Source: an uncultured Cuneatibacter sp. (lineage in GTDB: Bacteria > Bacillota > Clostridia > Lachnospirales > Lachnospiraceae). From it: DNA of 64,000 nt. The stretch covers positions 30,031 to 94,030 of the forward strand of contig CAKQHB010000008.1 of NCBI GenBank assembly GCA_934234215.1. Direction: 5' to 3'. This document shows positions 8,072 to 15,327 of this stretch, piece by piece. A program made the position numbers and the translations under genes. Numbering within the stretch: the stretch's first letter is position 1; every line of letters starts with the position of its first letter. Below the pieces are notes generated by a model. The model saw only the letters and a program-made list of their open reading frames with translations. It ran no database searches and had not been told where the DNA came from.

Positions 8072-9221
8072 CAGGAGCCTCCTCGATATTTTGATAGACG
8101 GGCAGATCCACTAGTGTTTCATCAATCTTGTCCAGAGTCACCAGAAATTCCTGATCCTTATAGAGATCATATTTGCCCTCTGGATTGATGACAAAGAAAG
8201 CATTTTCTGGTGTTAAGGCAAAAGTGGTTTGCTGTATTTCTGGTGGAATGTAGTGCGGTTCTAAAATAAACGAAAGAGACAGCACAGCTACAGCCAGCAC
8301 ACAGAAGGTTGATATGACTTGAAAAAGTTTATTTTGTTGGTAGTGATGTTCATTGGAGATAAGCTGTACTCTTCGCTTTAGGTCGTTTTCACCACAAAGA
8401 GAAATACCAAAATTCGTAGTGGTTTTATGCCCCGATTGAGCAACATGTACCAAGCACTGTAAATATTCAAGAAGGGAAGTTGTTTTTAACTTAGTTACAA
8501 TTTTTTCATCAACTTGAACTTCTAGAATGTTGGAAATCTGTTTTTGAAAAAGGTGCACAACAGGATTCCACCAGTAAATCACGGTTAATAATTCAGCCCC
8601 TAATTTGATCCATAAATCATGATGTGTATAGTGAAACACTTCATGACAAAGAACATAGTATAGATCCCGTTCCGAAATGGAGAAAGAAGTAGGGAGTAGA
8701 ATAACAGGCTTACGAAGTCCGGAGATGACAGGAGAACCAAGATCTTCTATCGAAATGATTTGGAATATGTTTTTAATATTCTGCTCGCTGCAGATTTCAT
8801 CTATAAGAGAAGCATAAGGCTGTAAATAAGTTTTATTTTCTCCTAAAACGCGAATTGTTTTTTGAAAGAGCTGATAGGAATGGAAAAGCGAACAAGCTCT
8901 TATAATACTTCCACATAGCCAAAGCATTAAAATGATATCCCAGACGCAAAAAATAGAACCCAAAAGAGGAAAACGTGAGGCTCTCATCCAAGTGATATAT
9001 TTAGAGATATTATCAGGAATGAGTACTTGAATGCAGTGCGGCAGTTCAAAAGGGAAAAGAAGTCGTAAAAAGATAATCCCCAAGAAAATAAAAAGTAATT
9101 TAGAACCGGTATGGAGAGTAAACCTGAGACTGCGAAGTATCAGGTAGACCAGCACAATCAATAGGTTGCTGAAAAAAACAGCCATAAAAATAGTTGGCAG
9201 AGAAAAATTAAGCATATACAA
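8058..9221 (-). CDS. BlaR1/MecR1-type M56 metallopeptidase, without penicillin-sensor domain
   Basis: 387 residues with N-terminal membrane segments and a zinc-protease motif HEVFHYTHHD (H193, E194, H197), the M56 signature. In BlaR1/MecR1 this domain cleaves the BlaI/MecI repressor after an extracellular signal. Typical BlaR1 is near 590 residues and ends in a beta-lactam-binding sensor; here a last membrane segment (about residues 292-310) is followed by only about 75 extracellular residues, so the signal must differ. It lies 33 bases downstream of the BlaI-like gene and overlaps the small secreted protein gene. A second Met at residue 3 is an alternative start. Confidence 0.88.
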   Translation of the reverse strand: MYMLNFSLPTIFMAVFFSNLLIVLVYLILRSLRFTLHTGSKLLFIFLGIIFLRLLFPFELPHCIQVLIPDNISKYITWMRASRFPLLGSIFCVWDIILMLWLCGSIIRACSLFHSYQLFQKTIRVLGENKTYLQPYASLIDEICSEQNIKNIFQIISIEDLGSPVISGLRKPVILLPTSFSISERDLYYVLCHEVFHYTHHDLWIKLGAELLTVIYWWNPVVHLFQKQISNILEVQVDEKIVTKLKTTSLLEYLQCLVHVAQSGHKTTTNFGISLCGENDLKRRVQLISNEHHYQQNKLFQVISTFCVLAVAVLSLSFILEPHYIPPEIQQTTFALTPENAFFVINPEGKYDLYKDQEFLVTLDKIDETLVDLPVYQNIEEAPDETK

Positions 9222-9254
9222 TCCTTTTCTAAAAAATAGAGCTTTGGTTCTAAG

Positions 9255-9677
9255 TTACTTTTCTTCTTGGTTTTGTTCTTTATATTTCTCCAAAAAATCC
9301 TCGATTTCCTGAATGGTCTGGCTGCGTTTTTTCTCGTCTTTTTCAGGTACATAGAGAGTAGCCAAAAGAGAAGACGCAGAAAATTTGGATTGGAAGCGTC
9401 GAAATTCATCAGAAAATTGAGTCAAAATCCGTTCTTTGGAAGTGAAAGTCGGTTTGTAATTTCGGCAAAGGACTGTGCCGCTGTAAACAATGTCTCCAAC
9501 CTCGATCAGGTTTTCTTTTAACAGTTTTCTCACAACAGCCTGAATCGCATTGATCGTGAGTTCGCCGTTGCTGGCGGCGGAGATCTCGGCGGCAGTCAAA
9601 GGCTGTTCCGAATTCCAAAGAATACTTAATACATCCAGTTCTCGATTTGTTAGTTTTGTTAAGTTCGATTTACGCAA
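9255..9677 (-). CDS. BlaI/MecI/CopY-family transcriptional repressor
   Basis: 140 residues with the winged-helix core of the Penicillinase_R family: LTNRELDVLSILWNSEQPLTAAEI, then NAIQAVVRKLLKENLIEV, a wing, and a C-terminal helical dimerisation region. Translation starts at TTG 9677 after a GAGGTG site. BlaI proteins bind palindromes as dimers and are inactivated by cleavage by their M56 partner, here the next gene. A sigma-A-like promoter (TTGTTT and TATAAT on the minus strand, around 9713-9740) lies upstream. Divergent placement makes the rightward secreted-protein cluster from 9813 on the likely second target. Confidence 0.9.
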   Translation of the reverse strand: MRKSNLTKLTNRELDVLSILWNSEQPLTAAEISAASNGELTINAIQAVVRKLLKENLIEVGDIVYSGTVLCRNYKPTFTSKERILTQFSDEFRRFQSKFSASSLLATLYVPEKDEKKRSQTIQEIEDFLEKYKEQNQEEK

Positions 9678-9768
9678 ATAAATATCACCTCGATTCTTGT
9701 TAAATTCAATTATATCATAGAAAAATAAAAAAACAATATATAATAACAGTCAAACTTACAAAAAAATA

Positions 9769-9790
9769 ATATTGTGAAAAAGCACAATAT
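9769..9790. promoter_or_regulatory. Candidate operator palindrome for the BlaI-like repressor
   Basis: Perfect 8-bp inverted repeat ATATTGTG N6 CACAATAT, 23 bases upstream of the rightward -35 box and between the two divergent promoters. It differs from the TACTACATATGTAGTA-type operator of staphylococcal BlaI, so assignment to this repressor is positional inference. Confidence 0.45.
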
Positions 9791-9812
9791 CAATGAAAAA
9801 AAAAAGAAACAG

Positions 9813-9841
9813 TTGACAAGAATAGAAATACCGGTTACTAT
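9813..9841 (+). promoter_or_regulatory. Sigma-A promoter for the secreted-protein/ABC cluster
   Basis: Consensus TTGACA, 17-base spacer, TACTAT. Transcription would start near 9848, giving a leader of about 200 bases before the first secreted-protein gene. Confidence 0.7.
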
Positions 9842-10046
9842 GAAGCTAGTTTAAGAAATGAGAGCGAAAAAGAAATACTTTTGCAATAACCGGGATTGTA
9901 AAAGAAAATAAAATGCGTACGCGAAAAAATAAAAAGGAGGATAGTCCAATGGAGTAAGGTTTTCAATCTGGCATGAATTATTGCGACACAATGAAAAATA
10001 CCATTGAGAAAACAAGGTTAAGAGATGCAAGAAAATCGTAGCGTTA

Positions 10047-10454
10047 TTGGTTTGTGCAGTGATGATGATGGCTTTTTCAGCTACAGCGTTAGCAAATAAA
10101 GTACCAACTTCCGCTGGAACCTATGGAACTTTAACGGGTAGTTCTTCGATGACCCTGGATTCCCATGATAAATATCTGGGATTGTCAACGCGGGTTACTG
10201 CAAAAGCCCCTGATTATATCGGATATGGATGGGCTTTGACAGTAGCTGGAGCAGGAACACCAATTAATGGTACAGAACAAGTTACAAGCAGAAATGTGCT
10301 TTTAACAGGTGAACAAGTTCAGTTGCATCATTACAAGAATCCTGTAACAGGAGCGTATGATCATTTTGCAAATACAACAGTGAGAGCATATTGTAATCAT
10401 TTTTGCTATGGATCATATGGATCGTATGTGGTTTATACGGTTGAGGTTAAATAA
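10047..10454 (+). CDS. Small secreted protein, paralogue 1 (start uncertain, possible frameshift)
   Basis: The reading frame 10008-10454 encodes a signal peptide (KKIVALLVCAVMMMAFSATALA) and about 110 mature residues, beginning near NKVPTSAGTYGTLTGSSS and ending YCNHFCYGSYGSY plus VVYTVEVK. It is clearly paralogous to the next gene. No ATG or GTG precedes the signal peptide in frame; the only start is TTG 10047, which cuts off the positive n-region. ATG 9973 and ATG 9994 lie upstream in the +1 frame and would read into this gene if a run of four A at about 10032-10035 had one more A. So either a one-base deletion, a -1 frameshift, or weak TTG initiation applies. Function unknown; two Cys near the C-terminus may form a disulfide. 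Confidence 0.6.
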   Translation: MVCAVMMMAFSATALANKVPTSAGTYGTLTGSSSMTLDSHDKYLGLSTRVTAKAPDYIGYGWALTVAGAGTPINGTEQVTSRNVLLTGEQVQLHHYKNPVTGAYDHFANTTVRAYCNHFCYGSYGSYVVYTVEVK

Positions 10455-10512
10455 GCGTAGGTAGAGAATACTTCATCAGAAATTATACCAAGCAATTGGA
10501 GGATGGGGAGAC

Positions 10513-10965
10513 ATGAATTTTAAAATCAAGTCACACGGAAGAAGAGTTGTCACTTTACTGTCATGTGTGGTAATGATGATGGCAGTTTCAACCACTGTAT
10601 TGGCAAACAGTGCATCAACAGTAGCTGGAGCATATGGGACCCTGACAGGATCATCTTCAATGACTTTAGGTAACAAAGATAAGTATTTGGGGATATCAAC
10701 GCGAGCTACTGCAAAGGCACCGGATCATATTGGATATGGATATATACTGACCATTTCAGGAGCAGGTACGGAATTTGCACGGGATGAAAATAATGAAGAA
10801 AGAGGTGTGTTTGTAACAGGTGGACAAGTTGGATTAAGTCGATATCTAAACCCTGTGACGGGAAAATACGATCACTTTGCAAATACAAGTGTAAGGGCGT
10901 ATTGCAATCATTTTTGTTATGGATCATATGGTTCATATACCGTATATACGGTTGAAGTTAAATAA
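10513..10965 (+). CDS. Small secreted protein, paralogue 2
   Basis: 150 residues, ATG 10513 after TTGGAGGATGGGG. Signal peptide: positively charged MNFKIKSHGRR, then a hydrophobic core ending STTVLA, with cleavage before NSAST. The mature part repeats the plan of paralogue 1: AYGTLTGSSSMTL, KYLGISTRATAKAPDHIGYG, a variable acidic loop (ARDENNEERG) and an almost identical C-terminus with YCNHFCYGSYGSY. I do not recognise the family. A small, exported, duplicated product next to an ABC transporter suggests a secreted effector such as an antimicrobial or adhesion/signal protein, but nothing in the sequence proves it. Confidence 0.78.
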   Translation: MNFKIKSHGRRVVTLLSCVVMMMAVSTTVLANSASTVAGAYGTLTGSSSMTLGNKDKYLGISTRATAKAPDHIGYGYILTISGAGTEFARDENNEERGVFVTGGQVGLSRYLNPVTGKYDHFANTSVRAYCNHFCYGSYGSYTVYTVEVK

Positions 10966-10973
10966 GTTCTATT

Positions 10974-11015
10974 TATGTTGCATGGCTAGAAAATATTTTC
11001 TAGTCATGCAACATA
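10974..11015. promoter_or_regulatory. 42-bp near-perfect palindrome between secreted-protein and lipoprotein genes
   Basis: Two 21-base arms meet with no spacer and match at 20 of 21 positions (TATGTTGCATG on the left, CATGCAACATA on the right); the one mismatch would be a G-U pair in RNA. No T-run follows, so it is not a classic terminator. It may be an mRNA-stabilising or processing hairpin that sets different expression of the secreted proteins and the downstream genes, or a protein-binding site. Confidence 0.65.
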
Positions 11016-11067
11016 GTTGCGTTAACGGAAAAAGTAGAACTCCTTGATTTTGAAAGAGGTAATTCGC

Positions 11068-12288
11068 ATGAAAAAGAATAGATATGTCTTGGGTATGATA
11101 GTATTTTCAACACTTGCAATATTCTTTGATGGATGTCAAATGGCGGGTAAGTCTAGTGAGGACTTTTATGTTGAATCGAAATCTGAAACAGATATCGGGA
11201 TAAAACAGACACAAGGAACAAATGATACGTTAAATGAAGATTGGTCGGCACTGTCTCTTACAGGACGACTGACAGATGATATTATACAGCTGTGTGATCT
11301 GGAAAAAGATCAGGGGGTACCGATGGGGATTCACGATATTGATGGTGAGTCAGTGCTGATTACCTTTGGAGAAAAGGAAAAATCAGGGACGTATTCTTAT
11401 ATATTATCCGAACAACAGGAGATAATTCGGCTGGAGGAGTTCAGTTCAGGTGGAAATTGGGCGGATTTGAAATTGACATCTGATGGTGCACAGGGATACA
11501 GTAGAGAGGAAGGAACAGTAGAAGCATTTTCCTGGCGAAAAGGTAAAATAACAGATCAGGAAAAAATTGTGGTGTCTAATCAATATACGATGACCCCAAA
11601 TTTACTGTATGCATATACGGACGATTTCAAGATGAAGGCATTTGCAAAAACAAATGAAAATTGGACACAGGAGCTTATCATCAAAGATATGGGCACAGGA
11701 GCCGAGCAAGTAGTTCGGACATATCAGACAGATACAACAGCTATAAAACAAATCTTGGAATTGACTGATTTTTACTTTTTGAATTCAAATCAGCTATTTT
11801 ATGTAGGTCTGTACTATCCAGCGGAAGGAAAGCAGGGGCAGCAAGGATATGGGATTATAGATTTGACTTCAGAACAGAAAGATAGTATGTATGAAGGAAA
11901 TGTAACACTGCGTTCAGAGACAGGCTGCATTGTTGTATTGGAAGAGGATTATCTATTTAAAGAGGGAAAGCCAACCGGAAAGGTTTTGATTTATCAGAGA
12001 GAAAATGAATCATGGATTACGGTTGCACTTCCGGATTCGGAAAAAATGTCTTCTGAAATCTGCATTTCCAGATCAGGAAAATATCTGTTGGTTCCTTATT
12101 TTGAGCGGACAACGGAGACATGGGAAGGCAGATTGTTTGAAAGTGCTACAGGGAAGATAATTTCAACGATTGACATGAATCTGGAAAATGGAACACAGAA
12201 AATGATAGAAAATTTTTGTATTTTAGAAGATCAGGGACAGATATTATATTTTAACTCAAATGGAACAGTAGAAGTAATTACTTTTTAA
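11068..12288 (+). CDS. Putative lipoprotein/extracellular beta-propeller-like protein
   Basis: 406 residues from ATG 11068 (GAAAGAGG site). N-terminal MKKNRYVLGMIVFSTLAIFF followed by DGC gives a weak type II lipobox (FFDGC). The mature part is acidic and rich in short strand-like repeats such as EAFSWRKGKITDQEKI, KVLIYQRENESW and GRLFESATGKII, resembling a seven-bladed or WD-like propeller fold, but I cannot assign a family. It is the first gene after the 42-bp palindrome and is followed after 12 bases by another lipoprotein, in the same direction as the ABC genes. A surface accessory of the transporter is a reasonable guess. Confidence 0.65.
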   Translation: MKKNRYVLGMIVFSTLAIFFDGCQMAGKSSEDFYVESKSETDIGIKQTQGTNDTLNEDWSALSLTGRLTDDIIQLCDLEKDQGVPMGIHDIDGESVLITFGEKEKSGTYSYILSEQQEIIRLEEFSSGGNWADLKLTSDGAQGYSREEGTVEAFSWRKGKITDQEKIVVSNQYTMTPNLLYAYTDDFKMKAFAKTNENWTQELIIKDMGTGAEQVVRTYQTDTTAIKQILELTDFYFLNSNQLFYVGLYYPAEGKQGQQGYGIIDLTSEQKDSMYEGNVTLRSETGCIVVLEEDYLFKEGKPTGKVLIYQRENESWITVALPDSEKMSSEICISRSGKYLLVPYFERTTETWEGRLFESATGKIISTIDMNLENGTQKMIENFCILEDQGQILYFNSNGTVEVITF

Positions 12289-12300
12289 AGGGGAAGAAAC

Positions 12301-13290
12301 ATGAGAAAACGTAAGAGGTATGTGGCATTGGTGTTGGGGACTTTTCTGATATGTTTGGGAACGGGATGCGGACAAAAAAAGCCAGAGGTTACACAGCAAA
12401 CGGCAGAAGATCCCTTGGCAGTATTTGAGGATGCATTTCAGGAGAATAAAGAAGGTAGTGGAAATAATGACGGCTTTGGAATCGAAATCGTAGGAGGCAT
12501 CGAGGACTACAACATTGCTGTTTCAGATGGGAAGGCTTCTTTTACGATGTCTGTCGATAATCGAGGGTCGGACTATAGCCGGGAAGTCGGAATTCTTCTA
12601 TTTGAGGATGGAGTTCCTGCGATGTTTGCAGCGGAAGACGGAGCAGAAGAGTGGATGCACATTGTTGCGCTGGAGCCGGGGGAACAGAAAACGGTGTCAG
12701 TTTCATTGGAGACGCCGATTCCATCCGCAGAGAGCAAGGCAAAGATTCATGTTGTGGCAGTGAATAATCCCGGCTATAAAACAACAAAAGAAAATGTTAC
12801 ATATGGAAATAATGGAAGCATTGTGCCATTTTCATATCCATTTTATGTTGCAGATGTCAGTGCATTGGAGCAGCAGGCAGAGCTGAAACAGGCGGAAATT
12901 GGAACGAAAGACGAGCATACGACAGAAGAAGGCAAAGACGAGGAAAAAACGGGCACATCGTTACGTTTGGTATTAGAGGAAAATCAGCCTTCCCGCGGAG
13001 TCCACGGCAGACAGGAGTTAAGCCAGCTGATGGTGCAGGCTTCCGGGCTGGAGAAAGGTACTTACTACGTCAGCCTGTGGATCGACTGGAAGCCGGTGAC
13101 TGCCTTTGCCGGTCAGCTCGTGGGTGAGATAAAGGTAGAAGATCCCGATACGCAGTATCTTTTGAAGGTAGATCTGCCGGAAGACATGGATCTGGACATT
13201 TCGGATCTGAGCACGATCTCTGCGATCGTAGTACCGGAAGATGGTTTTACTTTTACTCGGACGACAGGTTCAACCCCGTATTGGGAATAG
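12301..13290 (+). CDS. Putative lipoprotein with Ig-like domains
   Basis: 329 residues with a clear lipoprotein signal: MRKRKRY, a hydrophobic core and lipobox LGTGC. Around residues 70-170 it has an Ig-like or CARDB-like pattern (SFTMSVDNRG, REVGILLFEDG, LEPGEQKTVSVSLE), then a charged Glu/Lys/Thr linker at about 195-220 and a second domain to the end. No known family recognised. The first two thirds are AT-rich like the genes before it; after about base 12950 codon use becomes GC-richer like the ABC genes, so the gene spans a composition boundary. It ends 16 bases before the ATPase start. Confidence 0.68.
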   Translation: MRKRKRYVALVLGTFLICLGTGCGQKKPEVTQQTAEDPLAVFEDAFQENKEGSGNNDGFGIEIVGGIEDYNIAVSDGKASFTMSVDNRGSDYSREVGILLFEDGVPAMFAAEDGAEEWMHIVALEPGEQKTVSVSLETPIPSAESKAKIHVVAVNNPGYKTTKENVTYGNNGSIVPFSYPFYVADVSALEQQAELKQAEIGTKDEHTTEEGKDEEKTGTSLRLVLEENQPSRGVHGRQELSQLMVQASGLEKGTYYVSLWIDWKPVTAFAGQLVGEIKVEDPDTQYLLKVDLPEDMDLDISDLSTISAIVVPEDGFTFTRTTGSTPYWE

Positions 13291-13306
13291 GACATCGGAG
13301 GAAGCG

Positions 13307-14191
13307 ATGAATCGGTTGACGATCAGTCATATAGGAAAGAAGTACGGAAGTCAATGGGCGCTGAAGGATGTCTCGGCAGAGATGGAGCACGGTGTCTACG
13401 CGATCTTGGGAGAGAACGGCGCGGGTAAGACAACGCTGGATCTGATCATTGCGGGATTGCTGGAACCCACAGAGGGGGAAGTCCTGTGGAACGGAGAGCG
13501 GATCACCCGAAAGCGCGGCAAGTATTATGCCGGCTTTGGTTTCATGCCCCAGACACCGGAGCTGTATCCGGAGTTTACGGTGAAGCAATTTTTGCAGTAT
13601 ATGTGCAGTCTGAAAGGGCTGTCCGGACGGGAGACGAAGCAGAAGATTTCGGAGATTCTGGAGCTGACCCATCTGGATGGCGCGGAGAGTAAGAAAGTCG
13701 GAAAGCTGTCCGGCGGAATGCGGCAGCGCCTTGGCATCGGACAGGCGCTGATCAACAATCCGGAGCTGCTGATTCTGGATGAGCCGACGGCAGGATTGGA
13801 TCCAAAGGAGCGGATCTATTTTAAGAATCTGATTTCCAGACTGGGAAGTGACCGGGTGATCCTTTTGGCGACGCATATTTTGTCGGATGTGGAGCAGATT
13901 GCCAATAAGATTCTGTTTCTTCGTCAGGGGAAGGTTCTGTTTTTTGAGACACCGGAGAAGATGCTGGATCGAATCCGGGAGATGGTGTACACGGTGGAGA
14001 TTCCGGTGGCGAAATTTCCGGAGGTGGAGCAGACGCTTCTGATTAGCAGTATGTGGTGCGACCAGGAGTTTTACCATGTGCGTTATCTGGCGGAGAAAGA
14101 GGCGGTGCTGGAAGGCTCCGTCTCCTGTGTGCCGCAGCTGGAGGATTTGTTTTTGTATGCGCTGGAGCAGATGAAGGAGACGGAAGAATGA
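13307..14191 (+). CDS. ABC transporter ATP-binding protein
   Basis: 294 residues with all ABC ATPase motifs: Walker A GENGAGKTT (about residues 38-46), Q-loop FMPQTPELYP, signature LSGGMRQR, Walker B LLILDEPTAGLDP and switch His in LATHILSD. The start is ATG 13307 after GGAGGAAG; the frame is open further upstream but that part overlaps the lipoprotein. It belongs to the ABC-2/bacitracin-type exporters that pair with separately coded membrane subunits, here the next two genes. The stop codon overlaps the next start (ATGA). Confidence 0.93.
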   Translation: MNRLTISHIGKKYGSQWALKDVSAEMEHGVYAILGENGAGKTTLDLIIAGLLEPTEGEVLWNGERITRKRGKYYAGFGFMPQTPELYPEFTVKQFLQYMCSLKGLSGRETKQKISEILELTHLDGAESKKVGKLSGGMRQRLGIGQALINNPELLILDEPTAGLDPKERIYFKNLISRLGSDRVILLATHILSDVEQIANKILFLRQGKVLFFETPEKMLDRIREMVYTVEIPVAKFPEVEQTLLISSMWCDQEFYHVRYLAEKEAVLEGSVSCVPQLEDLFLYALEQMKETEE

Positions 14192-15327
14192 AGTTTCGAT
14201 GGCTGCAGATCTTGCATTGTGAGGCGAGAAAAGTCTGGCGAGATCCGTTCTTTCTGTGTCTGCTGGTGATCTGTCTGTGCTTTCATGGATTCAGCATTTA
14301 CGAGGAGCGGAAAGCGGCGGAGATTACGCAGACGGATTTCGTGGAAGGGCGTGCGAAGGTGGATGCGCTTCTGGAAGGACCGCGTTCGGAGCGCAAGGAA
14401 AACTGGCTCCGGGGACAGCATCAGCTCGTGGAGACCGGGCAGGCGAAGACATTGTTCACGGACAGCAAGGAGTGCGACCTCAGTGTGCTGGAAGATGTAG
14501 CGGCGGATTACCAGTATGCGGCAGAGTATGGATCGTATGCAGCGGAGATCGCGCAGAAGGCGGACGATTACGCGAAGGTGTATCAGGCACATGGCAATGC
14601 CGGGGATGCGGCAATCCAGCGAAAAACAGCGGATGCATTTTCCGGCAGACGGATTTCGGATTATTATAATCTGAAAGACTGGAAGCGGTATTTTGACTAT
14701 GATCGGGGCATGCTGGCGTGTCTGTTTGTGCTGCTGTACGGCGCGGTGTCCATTGCGGTGAAGGAACAGCAGGGCGATGTATCGTATGTGGTGTATGCCA
14801 CGCCATTTCAGAAGCGGCGCGTGCTGCTGGTGAAGGTATTTTTTGCAATGCTTCTTGCGATGGGAATGACGCTGCTGTTTCAGGTCGTGTCGATAGCGGG
14901 ATTTGTCGCAGCATTTGGACTGAAAGGCTGGGAGCAGCCGCTGTATGGAATTGCGGACTTTCAGAATACGTTTTTTGACGGAACGATCTTACAGGCGGTG
15001 GTGCTCGATACGCTGTTCAAGATGCTTGGCGCGATGGAACTGACGGCGCTCACACTGCTGGCGGCAAAGATCGGAAAGAAGCAGCTGGCGGGAACGGCAT
15101 TGTCCTACGGCATCGTGGGCGGACTGATCGTGCTGGACTGGAAAATGGATTTGTTTGTGCTGCCGTCCGGACTGTTGGCATCTCGTGAGTATTTGCTGAA
15201 TTGTGAGTTTCTGGCGGTTGGAAATCAGGCACTTCCTACGGGGCTGATCGCTGTGTTATTCGGAGCTTGTGTGACAATTGTTTTGTTCTTTGCCTATGTG
15301 CTGACGGGAGGGAAGTATGAAAAGTGA
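14188..15327 (+). CDS. ABC-2-like transporter membrane protein
   Basis: 379 residues. An N-terminal membrane segment (WRDPFFLCLLVICLCFHGFS) is followed by a large extracytoplasmic part rich in Glu/Lys (about residues 45-170), then about five hydrophobic segments from residue 175 to the end. This is the layout of ABC-2 type permeases with one extracellular insert. It starts within the ATPase stop (ATGA) and overlaps the next gene by 11 bases, so ATPase and both membrane genes are tightly coupled. Substrate unknown. Confidence 0.78.
   Translation: MKFRWLQILHCEARKVWRDPFFLCLLVICLCFHGFSIYEERKAAEITQTDFVEGRAKVDALLEGPRSERKENWLRGQHQLVETGQAKTLFTDSKECDLSVLEDVAADYQYAAEYGSYAAEIAQKADDYAKVYQAHGNAGDAAIQRKTADAFSGRRISDYYNLKDWKRYFDYDRGMLACLFVLLYGAVSIAVKEQQGDVSYVVYATPFQKRRVLLVKVFFAMLLAMGMTLLFQVVSIAGFVAAFGLKGWEQPLYGIADFQNTFFDGTILQAVVLDTLFKMLGAMELTALTLLAAKIGKKQLAGTALSYGIVGGLIVLDWKMDLFVLPSGLLASREYLLNCEFLAVGNQALPTGLIAVLFGACVTIVLFFAYVLTGGKYEK

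Larger units (their letters stand above)
9678..10046. other. Divergent intergenic region with two promoters and a long rightward leader
   Basis: AT-rich region between the BlaI-like gene (left) and the secreted-protein genes (right). It holds a leftward TATAAT promoter, the palindrome at 9769-9790, the rightward promoter at 9813-9841 and an untranslated leader of roughly 200 bases. In the leader, CCGGTTA (9831-9837) can pair with TAACCGG (9887-9893). A very strong AAGGAGG site at about 9933-9940 is followed by ATG GAG TAA (9949-9957), a three-codon reading frame. Confidence 0.6.

Noticed and set aside
10047..10965. Idea that the paired secreted proteins are lactococcin 972-type bacteriocins
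   Set aside because: Size class and the neighbouring ABC genes are reminiscent, but I see no lactococcin 972 sequence motif and the usual DUF1430 membrane partner is not recognisable, so I left the function open.
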